A DNA stretch of 27,529 nucleotides from JBPCOB01 sp051000715. Its GTDB lineage: Bacteria > Actinomycetota > Actinomycetes > JALYNC01. A model generated the notes under the pieces. That model did not search any database. It was not told where the DNA came from and was given only the letters and a program-made list of their open reading frames with translations. Shown piece after piece: positions 7,420-16,667 of the stretch (positions are counted from its first letter, which is position 1; each line of letters starts with the position of its first letter). The stretch lies in the NCBI GenBank assembly GCA_051000715.1, contig JBPCOB010000021.1, positions 1-27,529 on the forward strand. Direction: 5' to 3'. Made by a program: the position numbers and the translations under genes.

Positions 7420-8928
7420 GTGACAGAGCACGTGGACGGCGGTGGTGCGCCCGAGCCGCAGACAACGGGGTCAGAGACGCTCAGGCTCGGGTCGCCCGAG
7501 CCTGAGCCAGGACGTCGGCGCGGCACTGGGACCATCGCCGCGGTGGTCGCGGCCGTGCTCCTCGTCGTCGGCGCCGGCGTGGGGCTCGCGGCGTACCGGG
7601 CACTGTCCGGCGGCGGGACCCAGCCGGAGAAGTACGCGCCGGCCTCGAGCTTCGCCTTCGCCAAGCTCGACCTTGACCCGGCCGCATCTCAGAAGATGGC
7701 GATCCGGCGGTTCGCCCAGAGGTTCCCCTCGTCCCCCACGAACAAGGGCTCCGGTGACCTCCGCGACCAGTTTTTGCGCAGCGCCTTCGGCAACAGCCGC
7801 GACATCGACTACGACCGCGACGTGAAGCCCTGGCTCGGCGACCGGGCCGCTGTCGCGGGGTTCCTCGACACCGAGGGCAAGCCCCAGGCCGAGCTGATCC
7901 TGCAGTACACCGACCGGGACAAGGCCCGCCGCGGCCTGGAGAAGATGGCGTCCGGTTCCCGCGGTTCGCACTACTCGCTCCAGGACGGGTACGCCGTCCT
8001 GGCCGAGACGCAGGCGGCCGTCGACCAGGCGGTGCGCCAGGCGGCGACATCGAACCTCGGCGCCGACGCCCGTTACCGCAAGGACGTCGACGGGCTCACC
8101 GGGTCCCAGGTGATCACCGCCTGGGTGGACATCGAGCGCTCGGTCTCGGCCGGCCAGCGCAACGCCGCCGGCCGGAGCAAGCTGCCGCCCGGGCTGGCCG
8201 AAGCGGCCAAGGGCCGGCTGGCGCTCGGCGTACACGCCGGCGAGGACTACGTCGAGGTCGAGGGTGCGACCTACGACACCTCGACGCCGGCCTCGAGCGG
8301 GTCGGCGACCGACATGCTCAAGAAGCTGCCCGAAGGCACCCTGGCCGCCGTGTCGATCGGCGACGCCGGCAAGGCGATCACGTCCGGTTTCGACCGCCTC
8401 CGCGCCACGCCGGGGTTCGACCGGATCCAGCCCACCCTCGACTCGATCCAGCAGCAGACCGGGCTCCGGCTGCCGGGCGACCTGGCGACCCTGCTGGGCC
8501 GGTCGGCGGTGTTCTCGCTGGGCAGCCTGCCGAGGGCCGGCGCCGAGCCGCTGGTGGGCCTGCGCAGCCGGCCGACCGACGTGGGCGCCGGCCGGAAGAT
8601 CACTGAGCAGATCGCCGCGCTCGCCCGCTCGTCCGGCGGAGTCACGGTGGAGACCCGGCAGGCCGGCGACGACGTCATTCTCGCCGTCGGTCCGGGGTAC
8701 GCCGGCCGGCTGGCCGAGGACGGCCGGCTGGGTGATGCCAAGCTGTTCCGCTCGGCGATGGGAGATCTGCCGGCCAAGGTCGGCTTCGCGGCGTACGCCG
8801 ATCTCGGGGCCCTGGTGCGCGACGTCCCTCGGGACAGTGCCGACCTGAGCCATCTCGCCGGGTTCGGCCTCTCAACCTGGCAGGACGGCAAGTCCCAGCG
8901 ACTGCGGATACGGCTCGTCGCCCGCTAA
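7420..8928 (+). CDS. DUF3352 membrane-anchored protein
   Basis: 502-residue protein of the actinobacterial DUF3352 family, function unknown. It begins at a GTG with a GGGGG ribosome-binding stretch 8 bases upstream. Residues 1-36 are cytosolic, acidic then basic (GRRR). One transmembrane helix spans about 37-60 (GTIAAVVAAVLLVVGAGVGLAAY), so the remaining 440 residues should be outside the membrane. The exported part contains repeated small alpha/beta units: YAPASSFAFAKLDLDP, then DRDVKPWLGDRAAVAGF, LILQYTDRDKARRGLEKM, and a second half from about residue 290 that mirrors the first (KLPEGTLAAVSIGDAGKAI). It is convergent with larE, and the two stops overlap by three bases. No catalytic motif was recognised. 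Confidence 0.87.
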   Translation: MTEHVDGGGAPEPQTTGSETLRLGSPEPEPGRRRGTGTIAAVVAAVLLVVGAGVGLAAYRALSGGGTQPEKYAPASSFAFAKLDLDPAASQKMAIRRFAQRFPSSPTNKGSGDLRDQFLRSAFGNSRDIDYDRDVKPWLGDRAAVAGFLDTEGKPQAELILQYTDRDKARRGLEKMASGSRGSHYSLQDGYAVLAETQAAVDQAVRQAATSNLGADARYRKDVDGLTGSQVITAWVDIERSVSAGQRNAAGRSKLPPGLAEAAKGRLALGVHAGEDYVEVEGATYDTSTPASSGSATDMLKKLPEGTLAAVSIGDAGKAITSGFDRLRATPGFDRIQPTLDSIQQQTGLRLPGDLATLLGRSAVFSLGSLPRAGAEPLVGLRSRPTDVGAGRKITEQIAALARSSGGVTVETRQAGDDVILAVGPGYAGRLAEDGRLGDAKLFRSAMGDLPAKVGFAAYADLGALVRDVPRDSADLSHLAGFGLSTWQDGKSQRLRIRLVAR

Positions 8929-9767
8929 GGGTAGGCGTCCGGTTCCGCCAGCAGTTCGTTCATCGAGCCGGACCGGAACCCGCGCGGGTCGACCTCCACC
9001 CGGTCGAAGTCCTCGACGGCCAGCAGGTCGTCGCAACCTGCCAGCGCCGCCACCAGCGGTGCGTCCACCTCGACCCGCGCCCGGCCGCCGCCGAGGTCGC
9101 GGACCCGTAGGTTGCGGACGGCGAACCCCTGCGCCACCAGCGCGGCCCGCAGCCCGGTTTCGGCCCGGTCCACCGTGGCCAGCCGAGCTGGGGTGATGGT
9201 CACGCCGTAGGCCACCCGGCTGGACAGACACGCCGCCGCCGGCTTGTCCCAGGTGGGCAGGCCCCAGTCGCGGCTGGCCGCGCGCACCTGCGCCTTGGTG
9301 AAGCCGGCGTCGCGCAATGGCGTCACCGCACCCCGCTCGGCCGCGGCCCGGATGCCCGGTCGGAACCCGGCCACCGCGTCGTCGGCGTTCGTGCCGGTGG
9401 CCACCGCCCGCAGCCCGAGGCGGGTGGCGAGCGGACCGAGGACGTCGAGCAGCTCGGCCTTGCAGAAGTAGCAGCGGTCGCCGGCGTTGGCGCGGTAGCC
9501 GGCCCGCGCCATCTCCTGCGTGCCCGGCGTCTCATGCCGTACGCCGAGACCGGTCGCGAAGCTCGCGGCCCGGTCCAGCTCTCCGCTGGCCAGGCTCGCC
9601 GAGACCGCGGTCGCCGCCACCACCGCCTCCGGCCCGAGGGCGCGGACCGCGGCTGCCAGCAGGAAGGCCGAGTCCGCGCCGCCGGAGAAGGCCACCAGCA
9701 CCGAGCCAAGGCCGCGCAGCCGCCGGTCGAGTTCCAACAGCCGATCGGACAGCTCGACGTGCGCCAC
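8925..9767 (-). CDS. larE: LarE-type ATP-dependent sacrificial sulfur transferase
   Basis: 280-residue enzyme of the PP-loop ATP pyrophosphatase fold. LarE adenylates the carboxylates of the pyridinium dicarboxylate precursor and inserts sulfur to make the nickel-pincer cofactor of LarA. The PP-loop SGGADS is at 28-33. The LarE-typical block DRCYFCK carries C99 and C102, and WDKPAAACLSSR carries C180, the position of the sacrificial cysteine of the Lactiplantibacillus enzyme. Three cysteines in this layout suggest the subgroup that binds an iron-sulfur cluster and recycles, as opposed to the single-Cys suicidal type (inference). It starts at a GTG. No larA, larB or larC is present in the window, so the target enzyme must be encoded elsewhere or the protein has another sulfur-transfer role. 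Confidence 0.9.
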   Translation of the reverse strand: MAHVELSDRLLELDRRLRGLGSVLVAFSGGADSAFLLAAAVRALGPEAVVAATAVSASLASGELDRAASFATGLGVRHETPGTQEMARAGYRANAGDRCYFCKAELLDVLGPLATRLGLRAVATGTNADDAVAGFRPGIRAAAERGAVTPLRDAGFTKAQVRAASRDWGLPTWDKPAAACLSSRVAYGVTITPARLATVDRAETGLRAALVAQGFAVRNLRVRDLGGGRARVEVDAPLVAALAGCDDLLAVEDFDRVEVDPRGFRSGSMNELLAEPDAYP

Positions 9768-9794
9768 CGAGCCAGCCTACGGTCCGAGGACGCC

Positions 9795-9827
9795 AAAGGG
9801 CGGTCCCGCTTGGCGGGACCGCCCTTT
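9795..9827 (-). terminator. Strong hairpin terminator after groEL
   Basis: Perfect 15-bp inverted repeat AAAGGGCGGTCCCGC / GCGGGACCGCCCTTT with a 3-base loop, between the groEL stop and the larE start. Its position fits termination of groEL transcription and would insulate larE from heat-shock induction. The T-rich end of the stem replaces a long U tract, as is common in GC-rich actinomycetes. Confidence 0.85.
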
Positions 9828-9842
9828 GAGAGCCTTCGGCGA

Positions 9843-11471
<1,629 letters not shown>

Positions 11472-11578
11472 GCGGTTCCCTCCGCTTGCTTCGACTACTC
11501 GATATAGACCGGGTACGGCGCCCGCGACGGACGGTCCGACCGGCGTACGCCGACCACGACCTCACCGGTCCGGCCTGT

Positions 11579-11597
11579 CACTCGGCAGGGCCGAGTG
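11579..11597 (-). other. Leader hairpin in groEL 5' UTR
   Basis: Perfect 8-bp inverted repeat CACTCGGC / GCCGAGTG with an AGG loop, positioned just downstream of the predicted groEL transcription start. Half of it repeats the CACTC core of the CIRCE operator, so it may be a third HrcA half-site or a stabilising mRNA hairpin. Confidence 0.55.
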
Positions 11598-11604
11598 CCA
11601 ACCA

Positions 11605-11634
11605 TGTTTAGCACTCGACACCGGAGAGTGCAAG
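11605..11634 (-). promoter_or_regulatory. groEL promoter overlapping a CIRCE (HrcA) operator
   Basis: The CIRCE inverted repeat reads TTAGCACTC (11608-11616), 9 bases, GAGTGCAAG (11626-11634). The left arm is perfect and the right arm departs only at its outer bases (GAGTGCTAA is canonical). On the minus strand a TTGCAC -35 (complement of 11628-11633) lies exactly 17 bases from a TAAACA -10 (complement of 11605-11610), so the operator fills the promoter core. HrcA bound here would block RNA polymerase; heat would relieve it. This follows the known actinobacterial arrangement. The 5' UTR is about 125 bases. Confidence 0.85.
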
Positions 11635-11715
11635 CCAGCGAAGAGCCGCGTGCCTCCGCTGGTTCCCCGGCAGCCGGAGGGGTACGGCCGGGCTACACAC
11701 CCGCCGGAGGATCAC

Positions 11716-12729
11716 ATGACGCTGCCCACCGTGCCGCTCGGCAGCACCGACATGTCGATCACCCGGGTGGGCTTCGGCGCCTGGGCCGTCGGCGGTGGGG
11801 GTTGGAAGTTCGGCTGGGGCAGCTCCGACGACGACGAGTCGGTCCGGGGAATCCGATACGCCGTCGACCAGGGAGTGAACTGGCTCGACACCGCGCCGGT
11901 CTACGGGCTGGGGCACTCCGAGCAGGTCGTCGGCCGGGCGCTACGCGACATGCCGGCGGCGGATCGCCCATACGTCTTCACCAAGTGCGGCCTGACTTTC
12001 GACCGCAGCCGTCCCGACGAGGGTCCGCACAACGTCCTGGCGACAGCCAGCCTGCGACGGGAGGTCGAGGACTCGCTACGCCGCCTCGGCGTCGACCGCA
12101 TCGACCTCTATCAGGTGCACTGGCCGCCGGAGGACGGTACGCCGCTCGCGGAGTACTGGCAGACGATGCTCGACCTCAAGGAGCAGGGCCTGGTGCGGGC
12201 CGTGGGTCTGAGCAACCACGGCATCGACCAGCTCACCGAGGCGGAGGCCGTTGGCCACGTCGACTCCTTGCAGCCGCCGTTCTCGCTGATCCATCGGGGC
12301 ATGGCGGCGGATCTGCTGCCCTGGTGCCGCGAAAGCCGAACCGGCGTGATCGTCTACAGCCCGATGCAGGCGGGGCTGCTCACCGGCGCCATGACCGCCG
12401 AGCGGGTCGCCGGGATGCCCGCAGACGACTGGCGGGCCTCGCATCCGGACTTCACCGACCACCTGCCCGGAAACCTGCGGCTGGCCGCGGCGCTGGAACC
12501 GGTGGCGCGCCGGCATGGCGTACCGGTCTGTGCGGTCGCGGTGGCGTGGACGCTGGCTTGGGACGGCGTCACCGGCGCCATCGTCGGCGCCCGGCGTCCG
12601 GCGCAGATCGATGACTGGTTGCCGGCCGGCTCACTGACACTGACCGACGAGGACCTGGCCGAACTTGCCGCCGCGGCCATGGAAACCGGGGCCGGCGAGG
12701 GGCCGGTCCATCCGGCGCGGGCAGCCTGA
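11716..12729 (+). CDS. Aldo/keto reductase
   Basis: 337-residue NADPH-dependent aldo/keto reductase of the (beta/alpha)8 fold. It starts at an ATG with GGAGG 5 bases upstream (11706-11710). The catalytic tetrad is visible: Asp and Tyr in NWLDTAPVYGLGHSE, Lys in YVFTKCG, and His in LYQVHWPPEDGTP. The cofactor-binding C-terminal region includes GVIVYSPMQAGLLTG and TGAIVGARRPAQIDDWLPA, the 2'-phosphate contact region of AKRs. The sequence resembles the general-stress/YajO-like or L-glyceraldehyde-3-phosphate reductase group; the substrate cannot be read from it. It is divergent from groEL across 244 bases. It converges with the GH43-like gene, with only 4 bases between the stops. Confidence 0.92.
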   Translation: MTLPTVPLGSTDMSITRVGFGAWAVGGGGWKFGWGSSDDDESVRGIRYAVDQGVNWLDTAPVYGLGHSEQVVGRALRDMPAADRPYVFTKCGLTFDRSRPDEGPHNVLATASLRREVEDSLRRLGVDRIDLYQVHWPPEDGTPLAEYWQTMLDLKEQGLVRAVGLSNHGIDQLTEAEAVGHVDSLQPPFSLIHRGMAADLLPWCRESRTGVIVYSPMQAGLLTGAMTAERVAGMPADDWRASHPDFTDHLPGNLRLAAALEPVARRHGVPVCAVAVAWTLAWDGVTGAIVGARRPAQIDDWLPAGSLTLTDEDLAELAAAAMETGAGEGPVHPARAA

Positions 12730-12733
12730 CGGA

Positions 12734-13708
12734 CTAGAAGTCCGCGATATCGGCCACCGCGCCACTGGCGCGTCCGAGGCGCCAGCCCGGATGGGCGGAC
12801 GTCCACTCGTGGAAGACGAGCTGCAACCGGCCGGCGGCATCGAGCACCGCCGTGGCGTGCCCGTTCTCGTACACCTCCCCGTCCCCCGGCCCGGGCACCA
12901 CCGGCCCGAGGATGGTGAACGGTCCGGTCGGCACGTCCGCGACGGCGACGAAGACCCGTTGGCGGTCGCGCGGCGGCGCGTTCGGCAGGAAGCAGGTGGC
13001 GTTGAGGAGGACCCGCCCGGCTGGCAGCTCGAGGAGCTGGGCTCCTTCCAGCCCCCACTCGTAGGCCGGGTCATCGTGCTGGTTGTGCCAGGAGACGTGC
13101 GGGTGCGCCAGGATGGCGCCCAGCCGATCCCACGGACCGTCCCAGCTGCCGCTGCGACTGCGGGCGAGGAAGATGTCCGGCCGCCCGATCACGGAGAAGG
13201 CGGCGTAGACGAGGTAGCGGCTGCCGGCGATCTCCACCGGATGCGGGTCGTAGATGCCGGCCTCGCCCGTCCCGGGCCGGGCCCGCAAAGCCACGCCCCG
13301 CCGGAGGAACGTCGCGCCGTCGTCGTCCGACGTCAGGTGCTCGGCACTCCCCCCGAGGACGTTGAACGAGGTCTGGATGTACATGTGCAGCCGGTTACCC
13401 TCCGCCACGACGGCCGGGGCGTCCGTGCAGCCTTCGAAGCCGACGAGGACGACAGGGTCGTGCACTCGCCAGGGACCGCTGAGCTCGTCCCCGGTCGCGT
13501 GCAGGATCTCGTGCCGCGCACCGCCGCCGGGGTCGCCGGTGCCGAACAGGTGCCACCGTCCCCCGGCAAAGACCGGGCAGGGGTCCTTGAGGTGGGCGTA
13601 CCGCGCCGCGTCGAACTCGAAGGGCTCCCGGCGCAGCGGACTGATGGGCGCGCTGACGTCGGCAGCCGTCAGGCCCGCCCGCACCAGCGGGTCGTACGCC
13701 GGGCTCAT
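12734..13708 (-). CDS. GH43-like five-bladed beta-propeller protein (putative glycosidase)
   Basis: 324-residue protein without a signal peptide. The blades read as repeated strand modules beginning with Asp-Pro or Asp-Ala: KDPCPVFAGGRWHLFGTG, CTDAPAVVAEGNRLHMYIQ, IYDPHPVEIAGSRYLVYAAF, WGLEGAQLLELPAGRVLL, and YENGHATAVLDAAGRLQLVF. This is the layout of clan GH-F (GH43/GH62) enzymes, and the expected acidic trio is present: D42 in blade 1, D154 in blade 3 and E221 (LEGAQ) in blade 4. Family members include arabinofuranosidases, xylosidases and galactofuranosidases. The start ATG overlaps the stop of the UGM-like gene (ATGA), making it the last gene of a three-gene coupled operon. Lack of a secretion signal suggests a cytosolic substrate. 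Fold call is fairly secure, activity is not. Confidence 0.7.
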   Translation of the reverse strand: MSPAYDPLVRAGLTAADVSAPISPLRREPFEFDAARYAHLKDPCPVFAGGRWHLFGTGDPGGGARHEILHATGDELSGPWRVHDPVVLVGFEGCTDAPAVVAEGNRLHMYIQTSFNVLGGSAEHLTSDDDGATFLRRGVALRARPGTGEAGIYDPHPVEIAGSRYLVYAAFSVIGRPDIFLARSRSGSWDGPWDRLGAILAHPHVSWHNQHDDPAYEWGLEGAQLLELPAGRVLLNATCFLPNAPPRDRQRVFVAVADVPTGPFTILGPVVPGPGDGEVYENGHATAVLDAAGRLQLVFHEWTSAHPGWRLGRASGAVADIADF

Positions 13709-15090
13709 CGAATGCCGGCGCCCGCCGCGCCTTCCCCGCGCGGGATCCACACGGTCTCGGGCTCCTGCAGGAGCACCCGATTGACGAGCTCGACGCCCTG
13801 CATGGCGGAGTGGTCCATGTTGCCGATCTCGTACAGCCAGGCGCCGAACCGTCCGCGCGAGTAGATGGCCCGCGAGCGCAGCCACGGCTGGACCGTGCCG
13901 AGTGCCTCGTCCCGGCCGACCGTCGGCACCGGGTAGCTCTGCGCCGGCGAGCACAGCCAGCGGCTGACTATCCGCTGCCGGTCCTCCGCGGCCAGCAGGC
14001 CGGTGTCGAGCAGCCCGTCGACGACGCGGTCGACGATCGTGGCCGGGTCCTCATCCTTGTAGCCCGAGTGGGAGGTCTCGGTGAGCAGGCTGAACTGGTC
14101 GGCCTCCGGCGTGAGGTACGGGGAGTAGTTCGACAGATAGGTCACCCGGTAGAACGGCACCTGCGGCCCGGGGAAGTAGATCCAGTTCTTGCCGGAGTCG
14201 GTCGGCCGGTCCACCCCGATCCCCACGATGTGGCTACCGCTCCACTCGAGCCGGCCGGCGGCCCGCCGTACGCCGTCGGGGACGGCCTCCATGGAGCTGA
14301 TCAGGCGGTTGAGCGGCATGGTGCTGAGCAGGACGTCGTACCCGAAGCGACGGCCGTCGGCCGTGTGCACCAGCTTCTCGACCGGGTCCACCGACACGAC
14401 GGGGCAGGACAGCTCGAGGTTGTGCTCGACGTAGCGGCGCATGCCTTCGTAGAGGTGTCCGGTGCCGCCGCGGAGCGGATACTTGAAGGTGCTGTTCGGC
14501 CCCCAGGTGGTCTCCGGCTTCTCGAAGAGCACGTTGCGCAAGAGATCCTCGACGTCCACGACGGAGACACGCTCGCCGATCCAGTTGAAGCTCATCCGCT
14601 CGGCCGGGGTCGCCCACACCTTGAAGTTGTACGGGATCATGAAGTGATCGGCGATTCCGGCGCCCATGGTCCCGTAGACCCACTCCCGGAAGTTCGCCGG
14701 TTCTGCCGTACCGGCTGCCCGACCGGCCTCGATCGCGCCGACCAGGCAGTCGAAGACGGTCTGCGGCTCGAGGTTCCTGATGTTGTTCTGGAAGGGGTAG
14801 GGGATGAAGCGTTCCTCCATCCACACCCACGCCTCACGGCGGAGCGTGGAGTACTCCCCGCCCATCAGCCGGTCGACCAACGCGTCGTAATAGGGGTAGT
14901 GGCTGAACATGACGTGGCCGCCGATGTCCCAGGTGAACCCGGCCCCGTCGGTGAACGAGGTCGCCAGGCCGCCCACCCGGTCGGTGCCCTCCAGGATCAC
15001 CCAGTCGTCGTAGCCGAGCTCGGCCAGCCGGTAACCCGCGCCGAGCCCAGTGGGGCCGGCTCCGATGATTACGATGCGCGGCGAGCTCAT
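13705..15090 (-). CDS. Eukaryotic-type UDP-galactopyranose mutase-like flavoprotein
   Basis: 461-residue FAD-dependent protein. UGM converts UDP-galactopyranose to UDP-galactofuranose using reduced FAD. The dinucleotide fold GAGPTG is at 10-15. The histidine loop GGHVMFSHY (57-65, with H59) matches the mobile-loop His63 of the Aspergillus enzyme. PYPFQNNI (98-104), MGAGIADHF (142-150) and PYNFKVWA (153-160) follow, then WIGERV with R174 (fungal R182), WGPNSTFKYPLRGGTG, and PFYR with R315 (fungal R327). The C-terminal SRGRFGAWLYEIGNMDHS block is almost the fungal sequence as I recall it. Classic bacterial Glf is shorter and shares far less. The start ATG overlaps the glycosyltransferase stop. 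Alternatively it could be a sister flavoenzyme acting on another nucleotide sugar; conservation of both phosphate-contact arginines favours UGM. Confidence 0.82.
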   Translation of the reverse strand: MSSPRIVIIGAGPTGLGAGYRLAELGYDDWVILEGTDRVGGLATSFTDGAGFTWDIGGHVMFSHYPYYDALVDRLMGGEYSTLRREAWVWMEERFIPYPFQNNIRNLEPQTVFDCLVGAIEAGRAAGTAEPANFREWVYGTMGAGIADHFMIPYNFKVWATPAERMSFNWIGERVSVVDVEDLLRNVLFEKPETTWGPNSTFKYPLRGGTGHLYEGMRRYVEHNLELSCPVVSVDPVEKLVHTADGRRFGYDVLLSTMPLNRLISSMEAVPDGVRRAAGRLEWSGSHIVGIGVDRPTDSGKNWIYFPGPQVPFYRVTYLSNYSPYLTPEADQFSLLTETSHSGYKDEDPATIVDRVVDGLLDTGLLAAEDRQRIVSRWLCSPAQSYPVPTVGRDEALGTVQPWLRSRAIYSRGRFGAWLYEIGNMDHSAMQGVELVNRVLLQEPETVWIPRGEGAAGAGIR

Positions 15091-16217
15091 GCCGTCTCCG
15101 AGCCGGCCGCAGCCAGTACGACGGCCTGCTCCAAGATCGCGGCCATGTCGGCGGCGATGGCGTCCCACTGGTGCATCTTCACCAGTGGCGCCACCCGGCG
15201 GTCACGGGTCGGGCGGGACTGGCTCAGCACGTGACGGCAGGCCGCCGCGAACTCCGCTGCGTCGTCGGCCAGGTGGACGACGGTGCCGAAGTCGGCCACG
15301 ACGTCGGGCACCCGGGTGGACACGACCGGCAATCCGGCGGCGAGGTACTCCAACGTCTTGGTCGGGCTGATCGAGCGGGTGGCCTCGTTACGGGCGAACG
15401 GCATGAGCGCCACGTCGAAGCCCGCCATGACCTCGGGGAGGCGGTCGTAGGGCTGCATCCCCAGGTAATGCAGGTTGTCGGCCTGCGGAAGGGACCGCGG
15501 GTCCACCTTGGTGACCGGACCCACCACGGCAACGTCCCAGTCGGGCAGCCTTTCGGCGAGCTCGGCCAGCAACGGCAGGTCCAGCCGCTCGTCCACCACC
15601 CCCACGAAGCCGGCCACCGGCCGGGGATGCGGCCGGCGCAACGAGCGAGACGCTCGATAGTGCGCCAACTCCACCCCGCTGGGGAACAGGTACACGTTCT
15701 GAGAGCGCAGGTTCAGCACACCACGGTAGAGCGAACGCCCGCCCGTGAACACGACGTCGGCCTGCTCCAGCGCACGCCGCTGCAGCAGCACCAGCCCCTC
15801 GGGGGCGGCGGCGAAGGAGGCCAGGTCGTCCATGACGTCGTAGACGAGCAACCGCGGCAGGAGCGACTCGGCGATCGGCAGGGCGAGCGGGGTGTAGAGC
15901 CAGCAGTCCAGCGCCTCCCCGCTGCCGGGCAGCAGGTCGGCCAGCAGGTCGGCGTACCGCTCGGTCCCCGCCGCTCCGAAGTCGAGCCGGCCGAGCCCGC
16001 CGGGCACCTCGAGTCGGACCCGGGTGAGCCCGCCCACGTCGTCGCAGACCAGCCGGGGCGTGTCGACGGCGCTCGAGCGCGGTTCCTCGACGAACCAGGT
16101 ACGCCGGCCGCGGGCCAGCCGGGAGATCAGGTGCTGTGGCCGTTGCCAGACCCAGTCCCACCGCAGGTGGGACAGGACGACCAGCTCGGTCCGCAAGTCG
16201 ACGGTCGGGGGCGACAT
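15087..16217 (-). CDS. Glycosyltransferase (GT4/TuaH-like, GT-B fold)
   Basis: 376-residue cytosolic or membrane-associated glycosyltransferase. The N-terminal domain opens with LVVLSHLRWDWVWQRPQHLISRLA, the WQRPQ signature seen in TuaH-like glycosyltransferases. The C-terminal Rossmann domain shows VAGFVGVVDERLDLPLL, the acceptor/donor segment NLHYLGMQPYDRLPEVMAGFDVALMPF, and SPTKTLEYLAAGLPVVSTRVPDV, which is the usual GT-B nucleotide-sugar E-x7-E-like region. I start at the ATG at 16217 (MSPPTVDLRTELVVL) with GAGG 6 bases upstream; the open frame extends much further upstream but only as antisense or out-of-frame sequence to the cspA gene. It is first in the operon with the UGM-like and GH43-like genes, so a furanosyl donor is a reasonable guess. 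Confidence 0.87.
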   Translation of the reverse strand: MSPPTVDLRTELVVLSHLRWDWVWQRPQHLISRLARGRRTWFVEEPRSSAVDTPRLVCDDVGGLTRVRLEVPGGLGRLDFGAAGTERYADLLADLLPGSGEALDCWLYTPLALPIAESLLPRLLVYDVMDDLASFAAAPEGLVLLQRRALEQADVVFTGGRSLYRGVLNLRSQNVYLFPSGVELAHYRASRSLRRPHPRPVAGFVGVVDERLDLPLLAELAERLPDWDVAVVGPVTKVDPRSLPQADNLHYLGMQPYDRLPEVMAGFDVALMPFARNEATRSISPTKTLEYLAAGLPVVSTRVPDVVADFGTVVHLADDAAEFAAACRHVLSQSRPTRDRRVAPLVKMHQWDAIAADMAAILEQAVVLAAAGSETA

Positions 16218-16346
16218 CGAGTCCTCGATCCAGGAAAGGTCCGGCCGGGTACGGGGGCCACGCGCGGCGGCTTGGACGGCTATCCCCCAACCGTCCGGGT
16301 GTAACTGGCCCGAGATCAGCCCGGCCAAACGCGCGCAGGCGCGAAC

Positions 16347-16377
16347 CGGCCCGGCCCCCAGCATGGGGACCGGGCCG
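16347..16377 (-). terminator. Hairpin terminator after cspA
   Basis: A 13-bp stem (CGGCCCGGCCCCC against GGGGACCGGGCCG), with one position that forms a G-U or mismatch and a 5-base loop. It lies 43 bases downstream of the cspA stop and 130 bases upstream of the glycosyltransferase start, in the right place to end cspA transcription. No U tract is seen. Confidence 0.65.
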
Positions 16378-16419
16378 TTCGTCGGACCTCCGGGACCCCC
16401 ACGGGCCCGGGCCGAGGCG

Positions 16420-16620
16420 CTAGATCGGCCGAACCTTGTCGGCCTGCGGGCCCTTCTGGCCCTGGGTGACGTCGAACTCCACCCGCTGTCCCTCGTCGAG
16501 GCTGCGATAGCCCTCCGACTCGATCGCGCTGTAGTGCACGAAGACGTCAGCGCCGCCGTCAACAGCGATGAAGCCGTAGCCCTTCTCCGCGTTGAACCAC
16601 TTGACGGTGCCCTGTGCCAT
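16420..16620 (-). CDS. cspA: Cold-shock protein CspA family
   Basis: 66-residue single-domain cold-shock protein, an RNA chaperone that melts mRNA structure. RNP1 is KGYGFI (13-18) and RNP2 is DVFVHYSAI. The aromatic surface residues W8, F9, Y15, F17, F27 and Y30 are present. The start is an ATG with GGGGAG about 8 bases upstream. The C-terminus VTQGQKGPQADKVRPI is standard. The leader contains an 8-bp hairpin (16649-16667), and the gene is followed by a terminator, so it is monocistronic. It differs clearly from the longer two-part cold-shock protein at 6847-7245. Confidence 0.96.
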   Translation of the reverse strand: MAQGTVKWFNAEKGYGFIAVDGGADVFVHYSAIESEGYRSLDEGQRVEFDVTQGQKGPQADKVRPI

Positions 16621-16648
16621 TTGCAACTCCCCTGTTCCCGGGACGACA

Positions 16649-16667
16649 GGTCCGCGGGGCGCGGACC
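16649..16667 (-). promoter_or_regulatory. Hairpin in cspA leader
   Basis: Perfect 8-bp inverted repeat GGTCCGCG / CGCGGACC with a GGG loop, centred about 38 bases upstream of the cspA start codon. A weaker pairing of CCTGT with ACAGG (16631-16650) reaches close to the ribosome-binding site. Structured leaders commonly control cspA translation with temperature, but no conserved motif was recognised here. Confidence 0.5.

Noticed and set aside
12731..12743. GGACT-AGA-AGTCC inverted repeat as a bidirectional terminator between the aldo/keto reductase and GH43-like genes
   Set aside because: The stem is only 5 bp and arises largely from the Asp-Phe-stop codons of the minus gene.
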